Part shown: positions 17,833 to 27,037 of the stretch, piece after piece
Layout of the letters: every line of letters starts with the position of its first letter
Position numbering within the stretch: position 1 is the first letter of the stretch
Origin: Bacteroidota bacterium
GTDB taxonomy: Bacteria; Bacteroidota; Bacteroidia; AKYH767-A; 2013-40CM-41-45
Reading direction: 5' to 3'
Assembly: GCA_016720935.1 (NCBI GenBank)
Contig: JADKJP010000006.1
Coordinates: 992,001 to 1,056,000, forward strand
Length of the DNA: 64,000 nucleotides
Translations under genes and position numbers: made by a program
The notes under the pieces: model-generated
The model's input: only the letters and a program-made list of their open reading frames with translations
Told to the model about the DNA's origin: nothing
Database searches by the model: none

Positions 17833-18370
17833 TCTTTCCGGAAAACGATTTTCTTATTTCTTTCCATTCGGGTCCTGTGAGGACATACTGCTCACAAATG
17901 TACCCATGTTCTTCGAATTCTTTCTCAAATTTCATCCCGAGTTTTTTCAGAATGTGTGTGGATTTTACGTTGTCCCGGATTGCCCTTCCAACAATCCTTT
18001 TCAGGCCAAGACTCAAAAAACCATAATCCAGGATTGCAATGGAAGATTCAGTTGCATATCCTTTTCCCCAATATTTTTTTTTCAAACGGTATCCGATGTC
18101 AATTTCATTAATTTCCTCCAGAAATTTTAATCCGCACCAGCCAATATACTCTCCGGTTGAACTTTCAATCATGGTCATTCTGCCGACTTTGTATTTTTCA
18201 TATTGATCATAAGAATGTATAAAATCCAGAACCTCTTGTAAATCCCGATAGCCTTTATTTCCGGTATACCTGACAACATCCGGATCTTCGTTGAGTTCAA
18301 ACATAGATCTGGCATCTTTTTCAGTGATCTGACGAAGTAACAAGCGTTTTGTTTGAATGGGTTGGATCAT
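17825..18370 (-). CDS. GNAT family N-acetyltransferase (RimJ/RimL-like) inside the Bat operon
   Basis: A 181-residue GNAT protein. TKRLLLRQITEKDARSMFEL is the usual N-terminal start of RimJ/RimL-type enzymes, and the acetyl-CoA pyrophosphate loop is KKYWGKGYATES (R/Q-x-x-G-x-G/A form). The downstream strand RAIRDNVKSTHILKKLGMKF is also typical. It acetylates an amine or protein N-terminus; the substrate is unknown. It lies between batC and batD, which are normally adjacent, and overlaps the batD start by 8 bp, so it has become part of the transcription unit. Confidence 0.88.
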   Translation of the reverse strand: MIQPIQTKRLLLRQITEKDARSMFELNEDPDVVRYTGNKGYRDLQEVLDFIHSYDQYEKYKVGRMTMIESSTGEYIGWCGLKFLEEINEIDIGYRLKKKYWGKGYATESSIAILDYGFLSLGLKRIVGRAIRDNVKSTHILKKLGMKFEKEFEEHGYICEQYVLTGPEWKEIRKSFSGKNE

Positions 18371-18412
18371 AATCTGTAAGTTCAGATGATGTTTCGCAGA
18401 TCATAATAGTGA

Positions 18413-19168
18413 TTACCACTCCTTTTCAATACTAACTTTGACGGGTTGTTTTTTAGTTAGTTTTTTCTGAGTGTTTTTTTCGTCATTATTTAAAGCCTGC
18501 AAAATTTTCTCTGCATCTTCTTTTGAGATCTCCTTTTTCTTTTGCGCCTGGTTTTGCTCTTTCTTATTCATTTCCTGCTGCTGATCATCCTTCTTTTGAT
18601 CCTGCTGGTCTTTTTTCTGATCCTGCTGGTCCTTTTTGTCTTTGTTTTGCTGATCCTTGTTTTGTTGATCTTTGTTCTGTTGTTGTTGTTGCTGCTGTTG
18701 TTGCAATCGGGCTTGCGCATAGGCGAGATTGTAACGTGTGTCGTTGTCTTTTGGATTTAATTTCAATGAGTTTTTATATGCTTTAATACTCTCCTCGTAT
18801 TTCTGATCCTTGAGCAGTGAATTTCCCATATTGTGGTACAACATCGCCTTCTGATCCTCATTCAGCGATTTATCTCCTGCAATTGTTTCAAATTGTTTTT
18901 CCGCGTCTTCAAATTTGCCTTGTTTGTAAAGAGAATTACCAAGATTGTAATTTCCCGGAATGGATTTATTATTTGCGCCAAGTGACTTTTTATATGCTGA
19001 TTCAGCCTCAGCGAATTTTTTCTCCTTGTATAATTGATTTCCGTCACGAATCAATTTTCTTTCAGATTGACCGGAAGTATACATGGACAGAAACATCAAT
19101 AGAATGAATAATCCACCTTTGACAAGTGAATGACCTTCTGAACCAGAAATGAATTTGAGTTTTTTCAT
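18413..19168 (-). CDS. batC: BatC: TPR protein with Q/K/D-rich low-complexity tail
   Basis: A 251-residue protein with an N-terminal signal segment (LFILLMFLSMYTSGQ), three TPR units (about residues 35-155: LIRDGNQLYKEKKFAEAESA; PGNYNLGNSLYKQGKFEDAE; AMLYHNMGNSLLKDQKYEES), and a low-complexity tail with a run of nine Gln followed by NKDQQ/DQKKDQQ repeats. TPR plus charged tail is the BatC pattern, and the gene overlaps the end of batB by 4 bp. The CAA/CAG-rich repeats at 18570-18710 could vary in length by slippage. It is probably a periplasmic scaffold for BatA/BatB. Confidence 0.85.
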   Translation of the reverse strand: MKKLKFISGSEGHSLVKGGLFILLMFLSMYTSGQSERKLIRDGNQLYKEKKFAEAESAYKKSLGANNKSIPGNYNLGNSLYKQGKFEDAEKQFETIAGDKSLNEDQKAMLYHNMGNSLLKDQKYEESIKAYKNSLKLNPKDNDTRYNLAYAQARLQQQQQQQQQNKDQQNKDQQNKDKKDQQDQKKDQQDQKKDDQQQEMNKKEQNQAQKKKEISKEDAEKILQALNNDEKNTQKKLTKKQPVKVSIEKEW

Positions 19169-20232
19169 ATCCCTTTTTTCAGATTTTCTTTTTTTTTCTT
19201 TTCCTCACCAAAAAGATTGAGGCGCTGGATCCATCGGCTTTTGACTGAACTCACCAGGATTTCCAGCAAGAAGAAGAGAATTCCCGCTCCCAGGAAGTAT
19301 TGAAAACGATCTTCATAATCAGTAAATTGTTTTGTTCCAAAAGATTTCTTTTCCATTTTCCCAACCTGGCTCATGATCGTTTCCAATCCGTCATTTCCAT
19401 TGGTCGCTCTCACATAACTTCCTTTTCCTTCGGATGCTATCTTTTCGAGCGTAATTTCATCCAATTTGGTCAAAACTGTATTGCCGTCATGATCTTTGAA
19501 GAAATCGACCTGGACTCCGTTGTTGTAAACCGGAATTGGCGCGCCATCGGGTGAACCGAAACCGATTGTATGGATAGTAATTCCTTCTTCAGCCGCTTTT
19601 TTAGCGGCGGCTTCCGGATCATCTTCATGATTTTCTCCGTCAGTAATAATGATCAGGGCTTTGTGCTTTTTATCATCACCGACAAAAGATTGTTGAGCAA
19701 GTTCAATGGCAGATCCAATGGATGTTCCCTGGGTTGGGATCATGTCGGTTTCAATTGTATTCAGGAATAATTTGGCAGCGGCGAAATCCGTTGTAATCGG
19801 CAATTGGACATAGGCCCTGCCTGCAAATACAATCAAACCAATGCGGTCATTTTCCAGTTTATCAATCAACCGACTGATGGCTTGTTTTGCTCTTTCGAGA
19901 CGATTTGGTTTGATGTCTTCCGCACGCATACTGTTAGAGACATCCAGTGCAATGATGATGTCGACACCTTCTCGTTTTACTTCTTCCAGCCTTGTACCCA
20001 TTTGTGGATTCGCCCAGGCAACGATCAGCATGGCAAGACCCATGAGGAAGAGTATGAGTTTTACCAGTGGTTTTGCTTTGGAGGTATTGCCACTCAATTC
20101 ATTTACTAAAGCCTGTTCGCCGAATTTTCTGAAAGCACGTCGTTTCCAGGCTGCCATCCATAGAAAGAGTAGCAGGATCAAAGGAAGGATGACCAGCGCG
20201 TACAGATATTCAGGGTGTCCAAAACGAATCAT
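19165..20232 (-). CDS. batB: BatB: membrane-anchored VWA protein
   Basis: A 355-residue protein. Two N-terminal membrane helices (near residues 9-27 and 60-76) precede a von Willebrand factor A domain with an intact MIDAS: IIALDVSNSM (D-x-S-x-S), the TQGT threonine region and ITDGENHED. A C-terminal membrane helix lies near 310-330, followed by a lysine-rich end. This is the BatB architecture. It ends by overlapping batC by 4 bp and starts 1 bp after batA. The VWA domain is expected to bind a partner through a Mg ion, downstream of the MoxR ATPase. Confidence 0.92.
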   Translation of the reverse strand: MIRFGHPEYLYALVILPLILLLFLWMAAWKRRAFRKFGEQALVNELSGNTSKAKPLVKLILFLMGLAMLIVAWANPQMGTRLEEVKREGVDIIIALDVSNSMRAEDIKPNRLERAKQAISRLIDKLENDRIGLIVFAGRAYVQLPITTDFAAAKLFLNTIETDMIPTQGTSIGSAIELAQQSFVGDDKKHKALIIITDGENHEDDPEAAAKKAAEEGITIHTIGFGSPDGAPIPVYNNGVQVDFFKDHDGNTVLTKLDEITLEKIASEGKGSYVRATNGNDGLETIMSQVGKMEKKSFGTKQFTDYEDRFQYFLGAGILFFLLEILVSSVKSRWIQRLNLFGEEKKKKENLKKGI

Positions 20233-20233
20233 A

Positions 20234-21229
20234 TCAGGGTAGTGATCTCAGAATTGTGAAACGAAGCAATGCATCCAGACCAAGAAGTAACAATGCAAAG
20301 AAGGCAAGCGGGTAAAATTCTTCCGATTTATGACGAAATTCCAGAACATCAATCTTTGATTTTTCGAGCTTGTCAATGTCTGTATAAATTTCATTCAACT
20401 GTTTAGTGTTCGTTGCCCGGAAATATTTTCCTCCGGTTTCAGCCGCAATTTGTTTCAGTACTGGTTCGTCAATTTTCACTTCCATATTGGTGTATTGAAT
20501 TCCAAATGGTCCGGGCAATGGATACCTTGCAAAACCTTGTGTTCCTACGCCGATAGTATAAACTCGTATTCCAAATGTCTTGGCGATTTCACCAGCGGTT
20601 ACAGGAGCAATTGCACCAATATTGTTCACACCATCCGTAAGCAAAATGATCACTTTGCTTTTTGCTTTGCTGCTCCGGATACGGTTCACTGCTGTGGCCA
20701 GTCCTTCGCCAATCGCTGTTCCATCCGCAAGCATACCGGATTGAATTCCTGAAAATAAATTTTTGAGAACGGAATGATCAGTAGTCAATGGACACTGGGT
20801 AAAACTTTCTCCACCGAAAACAACGAGTCCGATCCGGTCATTGGGTCTTGAATCGATAAAATCCTGTGCGACCTTCTTTGCGGCTTCTATACGGTTGGGG
20901 CGAAGATCTTCAGCAAGCATACTTGTAGAGATATCCAAAGCCATCATGATGTCAATTCCATCGGAGGTAATGTTCTGTCCGCTGGAACTGGATTGTGGAC
21001 GAGCCAATGCGACTATCATAGCGGCAATCGCCAGCATCCTGAGTACAAAAGGAGCGAAACGAATTCGTTGACGCAAACTGGGTCTGTATCCTTTCAGGCC
21101 TTCGAAAGAAGAAAATTTTAGCTGCGCGGATTTTTTTTGATTGTAATAGATAAAAACACCGATCATCAGAGGTATGATCAGCAGGAGCCAGAAAAATTCC
21201 GGTTGAGCAAATTTGATATTACTCATCAT
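20234..21229 (-). CDS. batA: BatA: membrane-anchored VWA protein
   Basis: A 331-residue VWA protein with N-terminal helices (WLLLIIPLMIGVFIYY; FVLRMLAIAAMIVALA), MIDAS MMALDISTSM, a second metal region (DGTAIGEGLATAVNR) and ILLTDGVNN, and a C-terminal helix (FYPLAFFALLLLGLDALL). The order after the DUF58 gene and before batB identifies it as BatA. The start overlaps the end of the batD-like gene by 4 bp. It is a partner of the MoxR chaperone in the same operon. Confidence 0.93.
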   Translation of the reverse strand: MMSNIKFAQPEFFWLLLIIPLMIGVFIYYNQKKSAQLKFSSFEGLKGYRPSLRQRIRFAPFVLRMLAIAAMIVALARPQSSSSGQNITSDGIDIMMALDISTSMLAEDLRPNRIEAAKKVAQDFIDSRPNDRIGLVVFGGESFTQCPLTTDHSVLKNLFSGIQSGMLADGTAIGEGLATAVNRIRSSKAKSKVIILLTDGVNNIGAIAPVTAGEIAKTFGIRVYTIGVGTQGFARYPLPGPFGIQYTNMEVKIDEPVLKQIAAETGGKYFRATNTKQLNEIYTDIDKLEKSKIDVLEFRHKSEEFYPLAFFALLLLGLDALLRFTILRSLP

Positions 21230-22275
21230 GATTTCACCTCCTGTTCAGTAAAATCTTTTGCTTCCACGGGCTTGGTCAACAGCACGAATTGAACTGCATC
21301 CGTCATGGATTGCTCATTTTCATGACCTACCGGGATAACTTTCGCGAATTTGACCATATCCGCAAGCTGCAGGATCATCAGTAATTTCTGTTTTGCTTCC
21401 GCATGCAACATGTTACCACGGAATCTTGACATGATTTCATCAGTTGTCAATTCCATTGCGTTAATACCAAACTGACCTTCAATGTAAACCCGGAGGATGT
21501 CAGAAATCTCGCTGTGATATTGTTTGTAGTTCCCTTGCTGCCACAATTTTTCCTCAGCAGTTTTTTTCAAGGCTTCCAGTGCAAGTGTATGAGGAGGAAT
21601 TGCAGGCGTGAATATTTTTGGTTCGGGTTTCGGAATATTTTTTCTTCTTCGAATTTCACGATAAATCAGGAAAGCCAGAACGATGAGTATTAATCCTGCA
21701 ACCACATACACCAGGATCTCTTTCCAGGAAATGGGTACATCCATCGTTGCCTTGATGTCTTTGATTTCCCTGGTAGTGTCAACAGGAATAGTACGAACAG
21801 AAATTAATAAAGCCTCAGTGGAAAGAGTATCTGCCGGTTTATCGTCATTCAGTAAAAGAAAATGAAAAGGCTCCACAACATAAAAACCGGAATCAAAGGC
21901 GGTCACATTTGCTGTTTGAGTATAAATGATTTCTTTTCCATCTTCCGATTTTGTCGTGTCAATGGAAGATCGTTTTACAAATTCAAGTCCGCGCAGCGTA
22001 TCCGGTATTACCGGGAAATTCAATTTCACACCGGGAGGAGCGGATGCTGTGAGGCTGAGTTTTATTTGTTCACCAATCCGGATTTGAGTAGTATCAATCT
22101 TGGCAAGTACATGAACATTTTCCGGTGCGATGGCTCCTGAAGCAGGTGGGATCAGGAAAAGAACAATAAATACCATAGTCACAGCGTAAACAGCGATGCG
22201 ATTCACCGGTTTATTTGTGAAGGAAGGGAAGTGTGAATGATATTTAGTTTTTATAATCATACGAAGGCGAACCAT
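21226..22275 (-). CDS. Short BatD-like membrane protein of the Bat operon
   Basis: A 349-residue protein with a hydrophobic N-terminus (YAVTMVFIVLFLIPPASG), one periplasmic beta-sandwich of the BatD type (VLAKIDTTQIRIGEQIKLSL), a transmembrane helix near residues 185-203 (ILVYVVAGLILIVLAFLIY) and a cytoplasmic helical domain. It occupies the conserved position between DUF58 and batA, where Bacteroidetes and proteobacteria carry a DUF4381-like or BatD-like gene. Its role is presumably as a membrane partner of the VWA proteins. ATG 22260 is an alternative start that trims five residues (MVRLR). Confidence 0.75.
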   Translation of the reverse strand: MVRLRMIIKTKYHSHFPSFTNKPVNRIAVYAVTMVFIVLFLIPPASGAIAPENVHVLAKIDTTQIRIGEQIKLSLTASAPPGVKLNFPVIPDTLRGLEFVKRSSIDTTKSEDGKEIIYTQTANVTAFDSGFYVVEPFHFLLLNDDKPADTLSTEALLISVRTIPVDTTREIKDIKATMDVPISWKEILVYVVAGLILIVLAFLIYREIRRRKNIPKPEPKIFTPAIPPHTLALEALKKTAEEKLWQQGNYKQYHSEISDILRVYIEGQFGINAMELTTDEIMSRFRGNMLHAEAKQKLLMILQLADMVKFAKVIPVGHENEQSMTDAVQFVLLTKPVEAKDFTEQEVKS

Positions 22276-22309
22276 TTGAATAAAGAAGCAATGGATCTTC
22301 GGTATTTTT

Positions 22310-23182
22310 TTATTTTTTTCCTCTTTTCTTAAATAATTTCATCAGGGGTTGAACATAGGATTCATCAGTTCTGATTTTCGCTGAGTCAACTCCGCTGCGG
22401 GCGAAGCATTCGGCGAGATCCCGTTCTCTTTTTTCCCACATTCGTTTGTATCCGATCCGGAATTCGGTGCTACTGGTATCTACAGTCATTCTTCTTCCGG
22501 TTTCCGCATCCAACAGATTCACCATACCAACATCAGGCATTTCTTTTTCCCTCTCATCATAGATGCGAAGAGCCACAACATCGTGTTTCTTGTTGGAAAG
22601 TTTCAACGCATCTTCAAAGGATTGGTCAATGAAATCTGAAATGACAAAACAAATGCTGCGTTTCTTGATTACATTAGTAAGATATCTCAATCCTTCCGAG
22701 ATATTTGTTTTGGAATTTTTTGGATGAAACTCAATCAACTCCCGGATGATACGTAATATGTGTGTTTTTCCTTTTTTGGGCGGGATAAATTTTTCAATGG
22801 TGTCACTAAAAAAGATGATCCCGATTTTATCGTTGTTTTGAATCGCGGAGAAGGAGAGTACCGCGCACAATTCCGTTACCAGATCTTTTTTGAACTGATG
22901 TTTTGTTCCAAATTCTCCGGAACCACTCACGTCTACCAGCAACATGACGGTGAGTTCCCTTTCTTCTTCGAATATTTTCACATAAGGATGACCAAAACGC
23001 GCCGTAACGTTCCAGTCAATGGCTCGAATATCATCGCCCGGATTGTATTCACGCACTTCGCTAAAGGCCATTCCTCGCCCTTTGAACGCGCTGTGGTATT
23101 CACCGGAAAAAATATGCGATGAAAGCCCCCGGGTCTTGATTTCGATCTTACGTACTTTTTGAAGCAGCTCGTTTGTTTCCAT
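22310..23182 (-). CDS. DUF58 domain protein
   Basis: A 290-residue protein with the DUF58 hallmark VREYNPGDDIRAIDWNVTAR at about residues 43-62 and a degenerate VWA fold after it (MLLVDVSGSGEFG; CFVISDFIDQSFEDALKL). It lacks the membrane helices of longer DUF58 proteins and looks cytosolic. It always accompanies MoxR ATPases and is thought to be their client or adaptor. It lies 46 bp downstream of moxR and 34 bp upstream of the batD-like gene. Confidence 0.93.
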   Translation of the reverse strand: METNELLQKVRKIEIKTRGLSSHIFSGEYHSAFKGRGMAFSEVREYNPGDDIRAIDWNVTARFGHPYVKIFEEERELTVMLLVDVSGSGEFGTKHQFKKDLVTELCAVLSFSAIQNNDKIGIIFFSDTIEKFIPPKKGKTHILRIIRELIEFHPKNSKTNISEGLRYLTNVIKKRSICFVISDFIDQSFEDALKLSNKKHDVVALRIYDEREKEMPDVGMVNLLDAETGRRMTVDTSSTEFRIGYKRMWEKRERDLAECFARSGVDSAKIRTDESYVQPLMKLFKKRGKK

Positions 23183-23228
23183 AATGTAAATCCTGATGAA
23201 AAAAAATAAATCAGAAAAAGGATAACGA

Positions 23229-24218
23229 TTAAGGTACTTCTACTACGTTCAGAATTTCATTAATGATTTGCTCAGCGCTTACATTCTCGGCTTCGGCTTC
23301 GTAAGTAAGACCGATACGGTGACGCATCACATCATGACAAACAGCGCGGACATCTTCCGGAATTACATAGCCGCGGCGTTTGATGAAAGCATAGGCTTTT
23401 GAAGCGAGGGCCAGGTTGATACTGGCACGCGGAGAACCACCATAACTGATCAGCTGTTGAAGTTTTCCGAGGTTATAGTCTTTTGGATTTCTTGAAGCGA
23501 AGACGATATCTACAATGTATTTTTCGATCTTCTCATCCATATATACATCGCGTACCATTTGACGTGCCTGTAAAATGGATTCAGGGCGAATGATAGCACT
23601 TGTTGCAGGGAATGAATTTCCAATATTCTGACGGATGATTAGTTTCTCGTCTTCCTTGGTAGGATATCCGATGACAATCTTCAGCATGAAACGATCTACT
23701 TGCGCTTCCGGAAGAGGGTAAGTTCCTTCCTGTTCTATAGGGTTCTGTGTTGCAAGTACCAAAAATGGTTCATCCAGTTTGAAAGTAGTATCTCCGATAG
23801 TCACCTGGCGTTCCTGCATGGCTTCGAGCAATGCACTCTGAACTTTCGCGGGAGCCCGGTTGATCTCATCGGCAAGGATGAAGTTCGCGAAGATTGGACC
23901 TTTTCTGACAGTGAAGGATTCCTGTTTCTGATTATAAATCATTGTACCGATTAAATCGGCAGGCAAAAGATCAGGAGTGAACTGAATCCTGCTGAACTTA
24001 GCCTGAATGGCCTGCGCCAAAGATTTGATGGCAAGTGTTTTTGCCAGTCCGGGAACACCTTCAAGTAAAACATGGCCATTGGCCAGAAGTCCGATCAGCA
24101 ATCGCTCGGTCATGTATTTCTGACCAACAATCACTTTTCCTAATTCCATCAGCAGCAAGTCTACGAATGCTGATTCACGTTGAATTCGTTCGTTGATTTC
24201 TTTAATGTCCATATTCAT
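23229..24218 (-). CDS. MoxR family AAA+ ATPase
   Basis: A 329-residue MoxR ATPase. Walker A GVPGLAKT is at residues 54-61, Walker B is FILADEINRAPAKVQSALLE, sensor 1 is LATQNPIEQEGTYPLPEAQ with the arginine finger in the following helix, and a C-terminal lid follows. MoxR proteins act as chaperones that load metal or partners onto VWA proteins; here the clients would be BatA and BatB. It is the first gene of the Bat operon, with about 300 bp of spacer upstream. The start could be ATG 24218 or 24212 (MDIKEINE). Confidence 0.95.
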   Translation of the reverse strand: MNMDIKEINERIQRESAFVDLLLMELGKVIVGQKYMTERLLIGLLANGHVLLEGVPGLAKTLAIKSLAQAIQAKFSRIQFTPDLLPADLIGTMIYNQKQESFTVRKGPIFANFILADEINRAPAKVQSALLEAMQERQVTIGDTTFKLDEPFLVLATQNPIEQEGTYPLPEAQVDRFMLKIVIGYPTKEDEKLIIRQNIGNSFPATSAIIRPESILQARQMVRDVYMDEKIEKYIVDIVFASRNPKDYNLGKLQQLISYGGSPRASINLALASKAYAFIKRRGYVIPEDVRAVCHDVMRHRIGLTYEAEAENVSAEQIINEILNVVEVP

Positions 24219-24518
24219 TTTAACATTTTGTCATACACTCAAACGACAGCCGGGGAGCCTCAAAAAGCCTCCTAACCGGAGTGTATTAAACAGGTGATTT
24301 ATAATAATCAGGAAGCCATTTTCAAAAGTTTCAGCTTCAATCGGAACGCAATAATATCAAAAAAAGGGTGAAAGCCAGATGAACGATGAGGTTAAAATTT
24401 GTTAAGAAATTTGAGTTTTTTGAGGCTTTTTACGCTTTTATCAATAGTTTTTTTAAAGTCCTTTTGAACACTTGTAAGGTAAAAAAATGTTTTAATTTAA
24501 AACGAAATAGTGCCTGAA
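24219..24518. other. 300-bp spacer upstream of moxR
   Basis: No gene is visible. The segment AAAAAGCCTC occurs near 24262 and its reverse complement GAGGCTTTTT near 24421, which is a widely spaced inverted repeat. I find no consensus Bacteroidetes promoter for moxR on the minus strand. T-rich stretches near 24447 and A-rich stretches near 24360 could hold a terminator for the peptide-binding gene, but I see no convincing stem. Confidence 0.4.
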
Positions 24519-26378
24519 TTATTGGATAGCAGGATTTTCTGAAGCAGCAACTCCTGAACCTGCTGACAACAATTTCAATGTATTGAGCAATATTCCCGGA
24601 CGCTCCGCGAAGAGTGCAAGATTTCCAAAACGTTTGTGTACAACAACTCTTCTTAAACTGCAGAAAAGAAAAACACAAGGCTGATCGTCGTAGATTTCTT
24701 TTTGTAATTGCTGAATCATTTTGATTCTTTTATCCGGATCAAGTTCTGTTTTGATTGAATCGATCAGGGCATCAGAATTTGCCGTACCGAATCCTGTATA
24801 ATTAGATCCGTGATTTAGCCAGGAGGATGTGTGCCAGATTTGCGTATAATCTTCCGGGAGTGAGGTTGCTCCCCAGCTGCCTAACATCATATCGTAATCG
24901 TGGGCTCTTGCACGTTCATTGAACAACTTGAGATCCACAGCAGTTGCCTGAACCTGAATTCCGGCTTTACCCAATTCCTGAGAAACGAGTGTTGCCATGT
25001 CTTTCCAGTCTGACGTTGTATTCAGATACATCAGATCAACAGAAAAATTTACTTTTTTTCCATTCTGGGTTTTATCAAGAATGCCATCTTTATCCGAATC
25101 ACTCCATCCGGCTTCTGAAAGTAATTTTTTGCCTGATTCAGGATCGTACGGTAAGGGTTGCAGTGTTGAGTTAAACTCCTTTTTCAGAGGAGAAACATTT
25201 GTGACCATCCGTTTACAATCGGAAGCATAATCTTTGTACACGAGTTTGATCAACGACTCCACAGGCGTCATCAATGCAAGTGCTCTGCGTGTTTTCGGGT
25301 CACCAAAAATATCTTCTCTGTTCGCCGACCTCGCCTTTTGATTAAATCCGATGTATGTATAATTGTAAGTAAGGGTCAGTGCGTAATTGTAATTCTTCCG
25401 AAAATTTTCATCACTCTGCAAGGCGAGGAGAGAAGTGGTTGAGAAATTAGTTGAAGCGTCGAAGGTCTGGGATTTGAATTCAAGCTGTGTTGAATTTTCG
25501 TCTTTATTTAGTTTGTAAATAATTTTTTCCGGACCTGCAGAGCAGAAATATTCTTTCTGTCCTTCACCCCAAAATTTTGCTTTCTTCACCAGCGTAATGG
25601 ATTGACCCGGTTCCCAGCTTTGCACTTTGTAAGGCCCTAGTCCGTTCATGAATTGAGGGTCTCTTCCGTATTTATCATTGTTGAATTCTTCCGCCCATTT
25701 TACAAGATCAGGATGCTGATCAGCATGAAAGGAAGTATCATCCAGTTGTTCGAATGAATAATGAGAAAGAATATTTTCCGGATCAAGAAAAGCGCGTTGC
25801 AAAATGGAGAAACTGGTGAGAAACGGAATGTTCTGAATCGATTTTCCTTTCATCAGCAGGACAAAACGATGTTGATCATCATTGTCAATTTGAATTGACT
25901 TGATATTTTGCCAGTATAATTTTGTGGCCGGGTTATTGGTAAGCATGCAGCGCGATGCCTTTGCTGTGAATTCAATGTCATCGGTCGATAGAGAGTCTCC
26001 ATTGTCCCAAATCACTCCATCACGAAGTGTATAAGTGTAACTAAGTCCATCCGCGCTCACTTCAGGAAGAGATTTGATCAGGCAGGGGATGAGCGACTGA
26101 TTTTCAAAATCCACACGGATCAGGGGTTCTTGTGTATAATAGAGTATTTCCGCTCTCGGCAGAGAGTTCCCGTTGGTGGGATGAAGATTGTCAGGTTCGC
26201 TCGTGGTATGAAAAACCAGGGTATTTTCCTTTGACCAGGATGGGTCAAAATTCTTTGCATCGTCGATGCGGATAACGGGACTAAGGTTGGCGGAAAATGA
26301 GCCATCCGTTTTCCCTTTATCTTTGCAGGAAAGTATTGCAAGGCAGAAGCTGATTGTGAACAGGAACTTTGGATTCAT
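24519..26378 (-). CDS. Peptide-type ABC transporter substrate-binding lipoprotein (SBP_bac_5)
   Basis: The start is placed at ATG 26378 (MNPKFLFTISFCLAILSC), which places a lipobox Cys directly after the hydrophobic segment; 619 residues. Upstream in-frame codons to 26411 are unlikely to be used. The family signature is seen in TYTLRDGVIWDNGDSLSTDD, FMNGLGPYKVQSWEPGQSI and LLSEAGWSDSDKDGILDKT, typical of OppA/DppA-like solute-binding proteins. It should be anchored to a membrane from the periplasmic side and bind oligopeptides or similar compounds. No permease or ATPase gene lies next to it, so its transporter is encoded elsewhere. SDSDKDGILDKT also resembles an EF-hand-like calcium loop. Confidence 0.88.
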   Translation of the reverse strand: MNPKFLFTISFCLAILSCKDKGKTDGSFSANLSPVIRIDDAKNFDPSWSKENTLVFHTTSEPDNLHPTNGNSLPRAEILYYTQEPLIRVDFENQSLIPCLIKSLPEVSADGLSYTYTLRDGVIWDNGDSLSTDDIEFTAKASRCMLTNNPATKLYWQNIKSIQIDNDDQHRFVLLMKGKSIQNIPFLTSFSILQRAFLDPENILSHYSFEQLDDTSFHADQHPDLVKWAEEFNNDKYGRDPQFMNGLGPYKVQSWEPGQSITLVKKAKFWGEGQKEYFCSAGPEKIIYKLNKDENSTQLEFKSQTFDASTNFSTTSLLALQSDENFRKNYNYALTLTYNYTYIGFNQKARSANREDIFGDPKTRRALALMTPVESLIKLVYKDYASDCKRMVTNVSPLKKEFNSTLQPLPYDPESGKKLLSEAGWSDSDKDGILDKTQNGKKVNFSVDLMYLNTTSDWKDMATLVSQELGKAGIQVQATAVDLKLFNERARAHDYDMMLGSWGATSLPEDYTQIWHTSSWLNHGSNYTGFGTANSDALIDSIKTELDPDKRIKMIQQLQKEIYDDQPCVFLFCSLRRVVVHKRFGNLALFAERPGILLNTLKLLSAGSGVAASENPAIQ

Positions 26379-26503
26379 CCGGTTATGAAATAAGAGAATG
26401 GTAAAGTTCATGTATTCTTTTGTAATTTACAATACAGTGAATTGCATCCCAAAACCGGTTAGACACGGTCAAAATATATTTTAGTAGTCAACGTTTATTC
26501 AAT

Positions 26504-27037
26504 ATGCGCTATTCAAAAGGAGTTCTAATTGTGTTTTTATTTTTACTGCAGTCTGCGCAGATTATATCAGCACAGACCATCCCATCTTTCAATGGTGCGA
26601 CAGCGGAAAATAAAAATGTGAACATTCCCTCGGAGCTGATGGGGAAATATACGGTCTTGTGTTTTGCAGCTTCCGGGAAGTCCCAGGCTGACCTTGAAAC
26701 ATGGCTTGAACCGATTTACAATCACTACATCGCGAAGACCGGCATCATGGATGCGGCATATGATGTCAACATTTATTTTATTCCTGTTTTCAAAGGAGCC
26801 AATGCCGCGATGAAATCAAGTTTGAAACAAAAATTCAGAGAGAACGCCCAACAGGATCTGTGGCCTCATATATTATTTTGCGAAAATGATTTGTCTGATG
26901 TTGTAAAGCAGCTGGGGATGAGCAATGATCGGGTTCCCTACTTTTTTGTTCTTGACAAATCAGGGTCAATAGTATACCGAACTTCAGGAGCTTATACTGA
27001 AGAGAAGTTCGATGCTATGGATGAAAAGATTGAATAA
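26504..27037 (+). CDS. Secreted thioredoxin-like fold protein, uncharacterised
   Basis: A 177-residue protein with a clear signal peptide (LIVFLFLLQSAQIISAQ). The mature part begins TIPSFNGATAENKNVNIPSE, continues KYTVLCFAASGKSQADLETW and ends with DRVPYFFVLDKSGSIVYRTSG. This order (strand, short helix, cis-Pro-like VPYFFVLD strand) is that of a thioredoxin fold, but no CxxC is present, so it is not a disulfide oxidoreductase. It resembles ATP10-like thioredoxin-fold proteins, though I am not sure of the assignment. It stands alone and ends in a 14-bp hairpin. Confidence 0.7.
   Translation: MRYSKGVLIVFLFLLQSAQIISAQTIPSFNGATAENKNVNIPSELMGKYTVLCFAASGKSQADLETWLEPIYNHYIAKTGIMDAAYDVNIYFIPVFKGANAAMKSSLKQKFRENAQQDLWPHILFCENDLSDVVKQLGMSNDRVPYFFVLDKSGSIVYRTSGAYTEEKFDAMDEKIE

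Noticed and set aside
15124..24218. Bat/MoxR operon as a new defence or secretion system
   Set aside because: Gene order and families match the known Bacteroides aerotolerance operon; only the GNAT insertion is unusual.
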